Shown piece after piece: positions 24,501 through 37,000 of a DNA stretch of 64,000 nucleotides (within the stretch, counting starts at the first letter, position 1; each line of letters starts with the position of its first letter). Where the stretch lies: assembly GCF_963576615.1 (NCBI RefSeq), contig NC_088708.1, positions 54,051,196-54,115,195 on the forward strand, written 5' to 3'. Origin of the DNA: Watersipora subatra (Eukaryota; Bryozoa; Gymnolaemata; Cheilostomatida; Watersiporidae). The notes under the pieces were generated by a model. That model saw nothing but the letters and a program-made list of their open reading frames with translations. It did not search any database and was not told the origin of the DNA. The translations under genes and the position numbers were made by a program.

Positions 24501-26288
24501 AAATACGCATAGCACTCTGTGTTACGCAACATCACTAAAGCTTGCTCTCACTGCTCTTATTAGTAAGTTTAGCAATACGGATAGTAGCTTACTCAAATTA
24601 GTCATTGGCAATGTGCCAGGCTAATGGCAAGTGACAGGCAGCTACACTACCTGCCACTGTTTATAAGCTATTTTTAATACCCATGCAACGCCCGGTGTTC
24701 GGCTAGTAGCTTATAAATAGACTAAGTAGTACAAGCTCACAGCAAAAATAATGTTAATACTATTAATGCTTAGGGAACACTGTTATAAGTTATCAGTCTA
24801 TAGTTAAAAGTCTTGTGATCAGGTCACCACCTCGTAACATAAACTTTCCGTATGCGAGACTGTCAAAGCAGATTGCGCAAACGCTAAAAAATTTGTATCG
24901 TATATATCGTTCTGCATTAGTTTTCGAGTTATAACATTACATCAATCAGCTTGCCTGTCTCATCTTGTGGATTACACGAAGACTAACTTCTACCTTTAAC
25001 ACACAATGAAAAAGTTGAAGAATTATCTATGAAAATTAGCTAATCTCGAAAGCTATCTCTTAATCATTTAGCTCAATGCTATCAAGGTGTCAATGCTTTT
25101 ATGAATAATTTTGAACAGATGGCTTTAGGTAATTCAGTTCAACAATCGAGGGATTTTCATATGACTATATCGTGTGACAGCCGCTAGCAGTCAATATTTT
25201 GCAAATATCGCAACTCTCTCTGTCTATTTTTGCGACTTGCAAATGTTGACAAAACTTAGTACCACATAATAACATAATTGAAATCCCTGTTTGTTATATT
25301 TTATCTGCTACTGATAATACATTATTTGTGTTATCTGTCAGCTGACCTTCAAGTTTGTGGTAAGTAGATTGAGCCTTGTTCACACTGATTGTCATTCACT
25401 CATCAATCACAAAAATTTAGAAATTAAGTTAACTTTAACTATACATTGTAAGTGGTAGACTACTTCAAATGTGATTTTAATAACATATCTAAATAGAGGC
25501 GACTCAGAGCTTCATTTTGATATATAATAAATGCAACTTCAAAGAATTGGCTAGCAGCTACGACACCATATTTATTGAAATTGGTCAAAATTCTAGAACG
25601 ATCCGTCTATTTTTCACACAACAGTATCTACATGTAGTATAAATTAGCCTGTTTCTGTCAACTCACTCTACCACTAAAGCATGACCAGGCCTACAAATGT
25701 CTCTCAGATAAAGGAGCAATAAAAATATATCTTTATTTCTTATTAATTTAGTTTTGGATTAGAATATAAGTTATGACATTTATTGTTTACATATTTTGAT
25801 GCAATAAATTTGTTTTACGGCTATATTTAAATACTGGATGTATTTATCATTGCTCCTTCGATTTTAGAACAAATTAAGTAAAACACAATAAATTATTGAA
25901 GTGGAACAGAACTCTTGTGAAATAGTTGACCTTCAAAATAGCATAGGGATGGGTACAGGATATCATGAGGAAGGATTATTTATACCAGAAAGCATGAGAG
26001 AAGCGACTGCCATATTGATGGTACACGACAGAAAAGAGACTGCAGACGTACATAAACGGCTTATCATATTCTATTTTAGTTTTAACTTTTAAATGTGTTA
26101 ATTTTAATGTATCTGAAGTTTACATAAATTTTCTAATTGTTATGCATCTTTGTACCTGTTCTGTAAAATTTTATTTTACAACTTTGATAAGAATTAACAA
26201 CAAACTAACAACACGCACCAATAAAATCACTAGAATTTTAACTAGCTGATGACAAGGAGATCAAACTAACCCCATCAACAAAATATAT
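21589..26288. other. Long stretch without a recognisable gene
   Basis: AT-rich, probably intron or intergenic. On the - strand about 24372-24450 is a tRNA-like SINE head (GCATGATTGGTCAGG A-box-like, AAGATCAAATCC B-box-like) followed by AGATTTTAATATCTATAG. This tail type recurs at 44070 (AGATTTTAATTACTATAG). Frames at 22713-22898 (+), 22709-22909 (-) and 25901-26092 (+) are open, but without motif or convincing splice sites. Confidence 0.35.
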
Positions 26289-26292
26289 TTAA

Positions 26293-27657
26293 AGAATAGA
26301 GAAAGCATAATATTATTATGCTTTATTATTTATCTTGAAGTGTTGACTGATGTTCTAAAAAAAGAATCAAGGAGATTGACCAACCAGGAGCTGAGATATA
26401 GCCAGCCAAACACAGGTCTACCAAAAAACATAAGTGTTTTGGTAATCATCAATATATGACGTATGAAATCGACTTATGTGCCATTGGTCAATTAAGCCAA
26501 CTAATACGCTCTCCTATAACAATCACGGCGTTTTAATTGGTTTAATCTCTGGAAGTATAGAAAAATCAAATTGGGCCTAACAATCATTGCTCTGAGAATT
26601 CCGAACCAGTCCCTCTGACACATAGATTAGTTTTAGCATAAAATAATTACACGCATCTATTATTTCGCAACATTCCGCTATCTTGCTAGTTCAGCTCAGT
26701 TTTGTTGTTCTCCTACTTAGCTTCCCTATTCAAACTCATCTTTAACGTTGTTCAGATTTTTTTAACTATAGCTAATAAATGGAATCAATTAAATCAATCA
26801 TCAATCTCGGTTATCATTTGGAATTTTCTACAAATTATATTAGTTACATCATTTATTTTATACGCAGTTATATTATTATTTTGTATAATATGCATTATGA
26901 TTATTATATTAATCATAAAAAAAATCATAGATAAGATAATAGATCAATAGAAAAATCAAAAGTTATCGTTTTCTTTTCTTGCAGCAAGAGCAGCACAGTC
27001 AAGTTATTCTTTTTAAGATTATGGCTGTAGTGAACTTACAGTTTGTTAATAGTGACGATAATCATGAAAATCAACTGAATGCTGCAGTAGATACACAGTA
27101 AAAAAATGATGAATGAACAAAAATTCACATTCCCATTTTTTATTCTAAACGAACTGCAATCGCGGATGTCGCATATAAACTATACACGCGCCGTTCGTTG
27201 AACAGAGGATCTTCGGAGCATATCCGTGGAGATCGAGTTAAAATTTGAAGCACAATAGTCAAAATCTGCTCTTCTGTTTTGAAAAATCATGGCGAGGGGT
27301 TGTGGGCAAATGCCTTTACCACACAATGTTTGCTTAATTTTCCTGAGAAACCAGAGCTAGTCTGAAAATTATTTACTATCGCGAGAAGCGTTTCACATCT
27401 CGTAGCCAAAACAATCATTATACGTAACAGCAGTAAGGGTGCGCAACTCCGGCACATGAACATTAAGTCGATTTTATACATCACAGTTTTCGGGATTTTC
27501 GAAGGGTTTTCCTCTGATTCTTTATTAGGTAGACCTGTGTTTGGTTGGCTATATCTCTGCTTCTAGTGGGTCAATCTCCTTGATTCTTTTTTTAGAACAT
27601 CAGTCAACACCTCAAGATAACTAATAAGGCATAATAATATTATGCTTTCTCTATTCT
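26293..27657. mobile_element. TTAA-target foldback element, family U
   Basis: TTAA flanks are at 26289-26292 and 27658-27661. Arms of about 135 bp are inverted: AGAATAGAGAAAGCATAATA at the left and TATTATGCTTTCTCTATTCT at the right, both then containing the GATGTTCTAAAAAAAGAATC/GATTCTTTTTTTAGAACATC pair. The 1.1-kb middle contains an 82-codon + strand frame (26702-26950). Its peptide is very hydrophobic (LQIILVTSFILYAVILLFCI), which in DNA this rich in T and A is weak evidence for a gene. No transposase is seen. Confidence 0.8.
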
Positions 27658-28919
27658 TTAAGGAGGCAGATTTGCATTGCACCTTGCCTTGCATATTGGT
27701 TGGTTTACATTGTATTCCCTCCTAGGGCAACAACTGTGGACCCTGAGTCCTAAAACTAATAGGGTTTTGTGTATTGGCTTTAGATTGATGTGCCTGCAGC
27801 ACAAAAACTTTGTGCGTAGAATCACAAGATAAAGTTACAAGTTCGATTAAGTGTTGTTTAATGTTGTGTTCATATTACAGGACTCGCTGTTATGAATATC
27901 GGTTTTATTCATAACTTGATATTTTTAAATATTATGAATCGATCTACGTACTATCCTTAACCCATGCCACCTTCGAATGTTTTTAAACATCAAGCCATGG
28001 CCAAAGCCCACTCCTTTCATTATGACAAAGATATTGGTTCCAGCATAAGCAGTTTTGAGATGCAAAATACAGAACATAATTTTTATATGGAGGTTTAACT
28101 GCATCGTAAAAACTCATAACTTATAAAATATAAGATAAATTTTTATAGATTTTATAAATACATTTTAGATACATATTGACATCCTGCAGTGAGGATTAAA
28201 TCACTGATACTCTAGCCTGCTAAGCAGCAAGTTAGAGGTCCAAATCCTCACTATGGCATTTTAGGAAAAGCATCTGGTCTTAAACTATTCCTGTGTCCCA
28301 TGGTACACTAATCGTGTTGCCAGCGTGGTTGGGGGTCAACTCCACCCTACAAAAATCCTGTGAGACAGGATTCTTATAGGAGTTGTCTCATACCTGCAAA
28401 GAAATGTCTGAAAAGCGCGTGATAAAAAAAACTATCCTGAATAGTTTTTTTAGTTGTTTTATCAAACATTAAAACATTGTTAGATATATTTTGGTGCAAT
28501 TGAAATGTTTAAAATTCATTTTACATCAACAAATGCAACGTAGCTGCAATCATGGGAAAATTCGACCAAACCAAGCACAGCACTTCATTCTAAACACTCA
28601 AGTTTTGACATCTTTACTGGCTTAGGCAACACGTTTATGTAAGCTCATGTCCCGCTAGAGGTGTTTCAAAGAATTTGTTCTGAAATGTTCATCATCAGTT
28701 GATTTACAATCAATACACGAGACGATTATAAAATTAGTGACAAGCATTTGTCAGAAGTAATACGACAACTGACAGATGAGAAGACTTTGTGAATAGGCTT
28801 ATTTGGTCTCGTGGCAGAATGAGATTAGACTGAAAAAAGCAATCGGCAGCATAGAAGAAAGAAATTAGCTGCGCAGTTATCATCAAATATTTAACAGCTA
28901 TCGCACATACCGGCGTAAT
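27658..28919. other. Non-coding; tRNA-like SINE head at 28190-28262
   Basis: On the + strand GTGAGGATTAAATCACTGAT, CCTGCTAAGCAGC (Ser-type anticodon stem) and GGTCCAAATCC (B box) lie in tRNA order. The acceptor ends do not pair in the proper register, so this is a SINE or tRNA pseudogene. The following 200 bases (CTGGTCTTAAACTATTCCTG and on) may be its body. Confidence 0.45.
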
Positions 28920-29068
28920 ATTATATATGAATATATATATTATGTTATATACATTATATATATATGTAATATTATATTATATATATTATATATATGTAAT
29001 ATTATATTATATATATTATATATATGTAATATCATATATATTATATATGTAATATTATATACATACTG
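28920..29068. repeat. AT minisatellite
   Basis: TATATATTATATATATGTAA-type units repeat in roughly 30-40 base steps. The overlapping open frame on the - strand (28940-29167) is an artefact of the array. Confidence 0.85.
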
Positions 29069-29369
29069 AGATATGAACACGGTAAAATACTTGACACAAT
29101 ATTGTGTGAACTTGCCTTGTAAGGAGACGAGTTGATTAGAAGGTCGCTGATTTACAACCAAAATCAATGATTAAATGTAAAGATGTTTTCATATTCAGAA
29201 GTATATATAACTAGTAACACATACAATACTTTGGGGATTAGTCAATAATGATGAATAATCACTGAACTGCAGCTTTTGTTGGAAAGTTGTTAAAAAATAC
29301 TAGTATCCAGGCTGTCTTGAGGGCCGTGAGAGATTGTCATTTGTCCCAAAAACCCACAGAGAATAAGTT

Positions 29370-29515
29370 AGCGCACAATAATTCTAAAATGATGGAAGTT
29401 GTGGTGGGCGGCGAAGCAGAATGTCGCAGGTTCGAATCCTGTACGATACAATCTTTTTTCCCACCTCCAACCATGGTTTCAGATGGATACAGCTCTTTTT
29501 ATAGTAATAATTAGT
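29370..29515 (+). mobile_element. SINE-like copy with intact B box
   Basis: GGTTCGAATCC at about 29430 is a perfect Pol III B-box consensus. It is followed by a tail, CCATGGTTTCAGATGGATAC with TTTTTATAGTAA, matching the tail of the 11805-12125 copy. The tRNA-like 5' part is diverged (GTGGTGGGCGGCGAAGCAGA). Confidence 0.5.
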
Positions 29516-29936
29516 AATAGTATCAATTCTAGGCTTTTACATTTCTGACTAAAATATACCGAAGCAACTCAACATCTCAGGATACATGATGACCTTGCAT
29601 TTATCTGCCATCGTCCTTATAATATCTGAATAAAATATTTTTTTCTGTAGCAGTTATTTGAACTACCTGTGGTTTGTGTATTAAACACTGGTTTAAGTTT
29701 CTGTGAAAATTTTAATGTCTGGATCTTTAAAACACGAGTTGTAAACACAGCTAGATAAAATTTACTAATTACATTTGATGTTGGTTTACTAATAATTTAA
29801 TAAATGGTTTAATTAATTTAAACTTTTATAATGAATAATATTGACCAACCCCAACAGTCTGAAAGGGTAGATATTACAAGCAAAGAGCATTCTCGGCACA
29901 GAAACAATGAAAAATCGAGCGACAACCGCTTTGGTA

Positions 29937-30276
29937 TACAATGCATCAACCAATCAAGATTTGTTAAATGATGCATTATCCAATTTGTTAAATGATGCAT
30001 TGTCCAATCACGATTTAGTAAATGATGCATTATCCAATCAAGATTTAGTAAGATGCATTATCCAATCAAGATTTGATAAATAATGTATCATCCAATCGAG
30101 ATTTGGTAAATGATGCATTATCCAATCAAGATTTAGTAAATGGTGCATTATCCAATCAAGATTTGGTAAATGATGCATTATCCAATCAATATTTAGTAAA
30201 CGATGCATTATCCAATCAATATTTGGTAAATAATGCATCATTCAACCAATATTTAGTAAATAAAGCATCATCCTAA
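29937..30276 (+). repeat. 30-bp minisatellite, about 11 units
   Basis: The unit AATGATGCATTATCCAATCA followed by AGATTTAGTA repeats at 30-base steps. Because 30 is a multiple of three, long frames stay open on both strands (NDALSNQDLV repeat on +). There are no splice or start signals and the unit is palindrome-rich (TGATGCATTA), so I treat it as non-coding. Confidence 0.9.
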
Positions 30277-30327
30277 AAATCACACCTACAGATAGCCAGT
30301 TGTAAATTTATCTCGAGAGTGACTCAC

Positions 30328-30485
30328 CTGAAATGCAGGATGAATAAACTCAGCATGGTCACTGAGTTTGGTAAAAATAGCGACTCTTCCTTTGAACCAC
30401 TCGACATAGAGTGGGACCCCTTCATACAGCTTTGGCTCACAGTATAGCGTTACAGAGTCCCCCAATGAGTATATAATTTTCAGGT
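30328..30485 (-). CDS. Immunoglobulin V-like domain, N-terminal-half exon
   Basis: The - strand exon lies between acceptor GTTTACAG and donor TTTCAG|GTGAGT. It enters in phase 1 (two bases complete the split codon) and leaves in phase 0, with 52 further codons. The peptide LKIIYSLGDSVTLYCEP has the B-strand Cys (x-V-T-L-x-C). After 15 residues YVEWFKGRVAIF supplies the conserved core Trp, then HAEFIHPAFQ. Entry in phase 1 is the usual start of an Ig domain. It joins in phase with the exon at 12332-12476 (65 residues from Cys to Cys) or with the one at 14631-14759. The product is an extracellular Ig-family protein; its identity is unknown. Confidence 0.7.
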
Positions 30486-30949
30486 CTGTAAACATGATAA
30501 AAGAGTGCTTAAAGGTCAATGCATACGTTCTGTTTGATAAGAATATCAACCTGCGCTCGTGCTTGGTTCAAAACTGGATAATCTGCTCCTTATTGGTCTA
30601 TATAGCTACTGTGTGTACATGAGCAGAAGGTCCAAGGATAGTCCTGCTCTAGAGTGTCGAAACAAATTGGGGAAGTGACCAATCTATGTCTCGCATAAAA
30701 TCGACGAGAATTTAGCTCAAATATTTTCAAACTTTCGCTTCTCAATTTTTAAAAATCATCAGACATTTCGACATTGTAAACAGATGAATTATTATCATTA
30801 TTATGTAAAAGAACTTGCTAACATTTGTAAAAAGATTTTAGTACTATCAACTTAAAAAAAAACTGTTTCACGTTCGCTATAATTAGAAACATTTATTTCA
30901 TGAATGTCCGTCTGCATGAAAGGACATGGAATGAGGTTATTATAAGACT

Positions 30950-31445
30950 AGAAGGCCCGTGTGGTTTAGTTCGGGTATCACTCACTGAAAATCTTCAGGT
31001 GTGGGATTAGTCACCATTACACAATTATAGCGTTTATTGTGATATCTCTTTAAATAATGGTGATTTTCAAATCATCTGTCTTAAAAATTGCTACCAAACA
31101 AGTAAATCGCCATATCGTGAAGCACTAACTATATCTTGGCTCGGATGAAAAATAGAAATAGCTTAGATTCTGATTACAATAACTCAAACTAAGCATTTTA
31201 CTAATAATAAAGGCTTTTTATAATTTAATAATTTCGCTTTTCTTTGTTAAATAAATTCATTTATTCATTTAAATCTCAAACTTTGTCATCTTCCGTCTGT
31301 CTGTCATAGTCTGCCTGGATTTCTGTCTCTCCAGGTATACCTAATAAAATCTTGGTATTAAGATCACACATCCCGCTGGATTTGAACTCACAATTACTGC
31401 AACCACAGGTTTGCAACCCAATCGTCTAACCACCAGACCACAAAA
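30950..31445. mobile_element. Two tRNA-like SINE heads
   Basis: At 30955-31015 (+) GTGTGGTTTAGTTCGGG and a GGGATTAGTCACC B-box-like motif form a degraded tRNA-like unit. At 31365-31445 on the - strand GTGGTCTGGTGGTTAGAC (A box), GGTTGCAAACC (Cys-type anticodon hairpin) and GAGTTCAAATCC (B box) are in correct order, followed by a body with GACAGACAGACGG repeats. Neither has a paired acceptor stem, so SINE remnants are more likely than tRNA genes. Confidence 0.45.
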
Positions 31446-32439
31446 GCTCTTACGATTGACAGCCTTCACTATATACATGTACTTCATACACCCTTTTCCT
31501 GATTTTATACACTAAGTGATGTAATAATTGAAACTGATAGAGTTTCATAGAGTCATTAATTGAAACTCTATTAACTCTATGAAATACGATGCTTTGTCTT
31601 TGCGCGAACTTCTATTTCCGGTTTTTCGTAAGGTTCCTTGCTAAATCGGAAAAGGCCAATACTTTTCATGCGGACCATTGTAATATCTCCGTAGGAATAG
31701 CCTCTAAAATCTCTCTTCATTCGGTCAGACAAAGACGGTCCGATATCTCATTTTTACATTTGTACCAGTATCGAGAGGTACCAGTATCATCGTATTCAAA
31801 GTTTTGATGGATATCTTCTGCTGGAACAGCAACCTTTTTTATACACACAAACTTCTATGTAACAAATTGTTATTACTAATCTAACCTATTTAGGATTTTT
31901 GTTTTGTTTTCTCAGTTCGTATCAATCGTATCATTACCAAATCATCTTTTATTGTTATCGTAGCAAAACAGACTTAGCTATTACTTGCTAATTATTTCAC
32001 ATTTACATTTAAACACTTTTATAGTTGTTTTATTTTCTCTCTTAATTTATTTTAACTGCACAAAACACTTTTCTCATGATATGAAGTTTGAAAGTTAGAA
32101 TGGTAACTGTTGTTATATGTTAAATAAAAATAAGTTTTCTGTGCAAAGACTTTATTACCCAAGCAATGCAAGGCATTCACCTAGTAGAAGTATAAAACAT
32201 TCCTAAAATGTTGGCAAATTTAATCACAGAAAACGGACCATCAAACACAAAAACAAATCAAAGTTGGTGGGTGGCCAGCTGGCATGGCACCATCAAAGGA
32301 TTTTTCTGGATTTACTCAGGGATGATTTGTAGCCTACTGCTGATGCCTGGTTAGTTACTTGGAGGTAGAAGATAACGAACTGCTCCCCCTCATGGCTATT
32401 GGTGCTGAATGTCATAACTAGTGCAAGTTTTGCCAGAAA

Positions 32440-32512
32440 TTGAGTACAGATACTTGAGTACAGATACTTGAGTACAGATACTTGAGTATAGATACTTGAG
32501 TACAGATACCCT
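32440..32512 (+). repeat. 14-bp minisatellite, about five units
   Basis: TTGAGTACAGATAC repeats with a 14-base step. It lies about 35 bp before foldback copy 5. Confidence 0.9.
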
Positions 32513-32547
32513 TCCCAAACTGCATGTGATATTCGGTAGCTTGTGTG

Positions 32548-33234
32548 AAGATCACAAAATCTTTGTAGATTTTATCAGAAAGTATTGATACTTTTATCAT
32601 ATGTAATTTTTGTTGATATTTGAAGTGTTCTGACTGCCAGGATGTTTCAAGATTAAATTCGATAAAACTTAATCACGATTAAAATGCTTGGATCAATCGA
32701 AAGTGTGAATATGACGTCCATACTTAAAAAGAGACCGGCAGAATAGAAACGCATAACGCATAATCAACAATAAACACCTAATGACATCATTTCGCACATA
32801 TTTTTTTTATGGGTGTTTTTATCGAGTTCATTCTTGAAGCATCTTGGCAATTAGAACATCTCAAACATTAAAAACAATCGCAAATGTCACTTATAGCACG
32901 GTAGCAACTTCTTAGGATATTTCCTAATTGCAATTGAGAAAACTTGATCATAATTAAAATGTTCAGATCAAGCGAAAGTGCAACCATGACATCTATAGTT
33001 GCAAGGAGACTGACAGAATAGAGACGCTTCAACGCTGTAATTTGAATACAATCGCCAATGTTACTTATAGCAACGATAGCAACTTCTGAGCATTTTAACT
33101 GAGATCAAGTTTTGTTGGTTTTCATCTCGAAACATCCTGACAGTCCGAACATCTCAAACATTAAAAACAATCGCAAATGCTAAAAAGATACTTTATGACA
33201 AAATCTAGAAAAAACTTTGTAAATTCATCTTTAA
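32548..33234. mobile_element. Foldback element family A, copy 5, with internal duplication
   Basis: Left tip AAGATCACAAAATCTTTGTA, then GATTTTATCAGAAAGTATTG. Right tip TTTGTAAATTCATCTTTAA. The stretch around CTTGATCATAATTAAAATG (near 32943) repeats the left-half inner sequence, so the element carries a second copy of part of its arm, as copy 4 does for its other half. Confidence 0.8.
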
Positions 33235-33551
33235 TGAGGTTTTATAACGTATCTTCAGGCATTATAGAATTCAACTGTATAATTTAACAGGGCACAATGA
33301 GAGACCCTTAGGAGTGTTCATTATTTTTATTTCTATGCATCTATTGCCATAAGATCACAATTGAGAATACAAATAATTAATTTAACACTTTTTGTACTGA
33401 TAGCAATTGTGTATGCTGACTTGTACAAAAAACCTATTGAGTTTATTGTAAAATTCGGGTTACCTCAGTTGAAAAAACCAATAAAGCATGTATAGTTGAA
33501 ATGATCATGATGTCAAGGATTTTATTGGGATGCAATCTAATGCCATCTTAG

Positions 33552-34060
33552 ACATCTGTATACATAACATAGGCTTGCTATCTGTACACTTAACATAACC
33601 CTGTTATTTGTATACCTAACAGCCTTGCTATATGTATACATAACATAGCCTTGCTATCTGTACACTTAAAAAAAACCTGCTATCTGTATACCTAACAGCC
33701 TTGGGATTTGTATACATAACATAGCCTTGCTATCTGTACACTTAACATAACCCTGCTATTTGTATACCTAACAGCCTTGCTATATGTTTACATAACACAG
33801 CCTTGCTATCCGTACACTTAACATAACCCTGCTATCTGTATACCTAACAGCCATATATACCTAACAGCCATATAGCCTTGCTATATGTATACATAACATA
33901 GCCTTGCTATTTGTATTTTAACATAGACTTTGGCTATCTGTATATCTAACATAGCTTTGCCATATGTGTACCTAACATAACGTTGCTATCGGTATGGCTA
34001 ACGTAGCCTTGCTATCTGTATACCTAACATAGCCTTGCTATCTGTATATCTAATATAGAC
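33552..34060 (+). repeat. Degenerate minisatellite, about 24-27 bp units
   Basis: About 20 diverged units of the type TAGCCTTGCTATCTGTATAC followed by MTAACA. Unit length varies. It is non-coding. Confidence 0.85.
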
Positions 34061-37000
34061 TTTATCTGTTTGATGCCTCATATCTGGCTATATAGACGAA
34101 TATAGACTAATATAGACTATTGAAAGCATCAAACGTAGCTCAAATAGTTTGCGCTAGAAAGTTCACTGTTCATAGTTACTTTAGTGTTGCGCAGTCGCTG
34201 CAGAGAAGACATAACTGTTACAACAAAAGGTTGATAAAGTTGCCTGGATGTTGATTCTGAGCTTTAAAGTTTCAACAGGTTCATGCAGTACCCTTACATT
34301 CTATAGAGAGCAATGAAATCTATTCCAGTCATTATAGACCGGCCACTCAAGTCTGCGGGTATGAATGGAGAGAAGAATTCAATTATCCATGAGAAGATAA
34401 ATGTGACACGGTGATCGACAGCAAAGATTTACTACTCTGTTTGCAGAGCACTCGGACAGATGCTAGACCGCTCTGTTTGTTTGGATCTTCAAATTGTAAG
34501 ATGAAGTCGTCTTTGTGATCCTCACATAAATATTCTAATTCCCACATTATCAAACCGACCAATCGCGTGGCAGGGTGACACTTGCTTGGTATTTGTACCC
34601 TTCTGTATACACAAGCAGGCTCATTTGCAGTAAATGAGCAAAATATTTGCATAAAATGATTAAGGGGAAACTACTAAAGTGGGTACTTAAGCTAGCCTGA
34701 GCCGAAGATCGGAGAGAGGGAGGTGTACCAATTAACAAACAGCTTAACAATTCGCTAGTTGAAAGCTTCCTGTGGTGCAATCGGTGAAAACACATTCAAA
34801 ACTCTACTCACAATCACTTGAACTTATGAGTTTTCTATAACAAAATGTAAAATTTGAACATATATTTGATACAAAGTAATTGTCATCAAAAAATGTTCGA
34901 AATTTCTCAAATGTTAGAAGCTTTGTAAGAAAAGTGAAGACCTGAGGGAAACTTAAAATAAACTATTAAAATATGAGTAAACTCATAATCTACGCTAGTC
35001 TAAATTTTGTTGTGTCTAAACCAGAGTAAGCTACTCTGTATATCTCCATCTAAACCTACACTTCGTTGAGCCTAAACATCTGTAGCATTTCTCTACAGAT
35101 GAGGAACAATACAAACCTCTTCCCATTTACTATCACTATATTTCTGTACGTTGTTACTTAATGTTTGATTTTTTGCACTTCGCTAGTTTTTACATAGTTA
35201 TATATAATGCTTATATTGCTTGATTACCTGCAGTATTTATTAATTAGCTATCATAAGTTTTTAGTCTGTAGAATTAGCTAAACGCATTATATTGTATTTT
35301 TATTACAATATTTGCTCCAACATCACAGTTTAAACCCACAAAGCAGATTTTGGAAAAAAAATTTGTGTCGAGGTTTGACAGCATATTGTTTAAAATCAGG
35401 CTCACTAAAGGTACAAATCATTTTTATTTTCATATAAAAACTTGGTGAAAATGAGATGGCCAATGTTTTTAAAGGTCATACATGGATAGGCTATAATCCT
35501 GACAGCAGCAAAGTCATCGAGCTATTTACTTTCTATAAATACTGACTAAATTGTTTTCCCAAATTCCACAACACTTTGCCAAGCCAATCATATCAGATTT
35601 TTGACAAAAGTCCAAGGTTATAGCTGGAGCAATATCGATACTCCCTTATAATGCAAATGGAACTATTGTAGGCTACCATGCCAGATTACAATATAATATG
35701 ATGAACAACTTTCAGAGGCACTATAAGATGATTTATCATTCTCTGTGTTCTCATGCTTCAAAGGTACTTTGTGTAGATGTTGAAATCTCTTTAACTGATT
35801 GCTGGTAAGTCTTCAGACAACCAGAAATGATTCTGTCTAATATAATTTCATAAATTTCAGTATAGTTTATTATCATTTATAACAGTTTTGTACATTTTAT
35901 AGTTTGATGATAACATTAAAATACACATATGTTAAATTGATTTTTACTCAGCATCGTGATAAGGAGTTGTTCTCTTTTGCCATGAATTGTTAAAGTATGT
36001 AAAAAGCTTTTGGATCTCTCTATTTTATAAGTTATCTATGGTTATAAGTTTTTGCTTTATATGTTTTTGACAGCCTGGTGTAAAAACATTAGATTCTCAA
36101 ATTTAGTGCTTGATTATCCTTTTTCCATATTCCGGCTAACTTGGCAGCCAGAATTGGCAGACTTTTGAGGTCGTCTCTGGCAAAAGAGGAAGCACTACCT
36201 ATTGACAGCTAGTCTCTGTTTTTTGTAGTCCAAAATCATTTTATTAAAATAAAACCTGACCTTTCCATGTTTTCATTTAACAATGGTTTATCGACCAATT
36301 AAATGGTGAATGGTGCTTAGTGCAACAGCTGTTGATCAGAGTAAAGCGAGGGCACTGTCAAAGATTGATAGAAGCAAGGTTTCAGCGACGAGATAAGTTT
36401 AGTTTATGAAAATGCATTTAAAACATGAGTCCCTTTAATAATTTTCACATTGTGTTATTTTCGCTCCTCCAAACAATGGAAGCTTACGGAGTACCGCAGA
36501 AATCTACAAGGACTTATAATACGTTGATTGAGTGGCTCATTTCTACACACTGAGGGTAATTTATGTATGAGCTATTATGTGTTTTTGGCCTGTAAAATTA
36601 GCTGAACACATTACATTAATGGAGTTGTCAGCACAAGAAAGAAAACTTTAGTATTCCAGCGCATTGCAATTCTAGCAATTCATAGAGTGAATTTCAACTA
36701 AAATCCATCCATTATAAATTATGTAATCGACTTTCTGCATAACAAATATTCACTAAACACCGTTTAAACATTAAACTTGTTTGCTCGTAATTTACTCGAT
36801 TGTGCTAAATAATTCTAATAAAAATCTTGTTTAAATACTCATTCTAGATTCGATTAAACATTAAAGTGTCGCCAGCCTTTTCATCATTATAAGCAAAATG
36901 TCTAATATCCATACAACAGTGCCTCATAGAAACAAAACAGCTGTGAACATCAAATGATAGTAGAGAGTCTATGCTGGTCGCCTTCTCGAAGAAACGCAAC

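Noticed and set aside
28190-28262. A functional tRNA-Ser gene
   Set aside because: A- and B-box-like motifs exist, but the acceptor stem does not pair in register; SINE or pseudogene is more likely.
28940-29167. A 75-codon protein rich in Tyr and Ile
   Set aside because: It is a translation of the AT minisatellite.
30038-30276. A repeat protein with NDALSNQDLV units
   Set aside because: Frames stay open on both strands only because the unit is 30 bp and lacks stops. No start, splice or family evidence.
12332-30485. All three Ig exons forming a single ordinary domain
   Set aside because: Including the middle exon makes the Cys-Cys spacing about 108 residues, too long for a standard V-like domain; skipping it gives 65.
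34383-34795. Overlapping - strand frames of 89 and 81 codons
   Set aside because: Different frames of the same GC-richer patch with no motif, signal or splice support.
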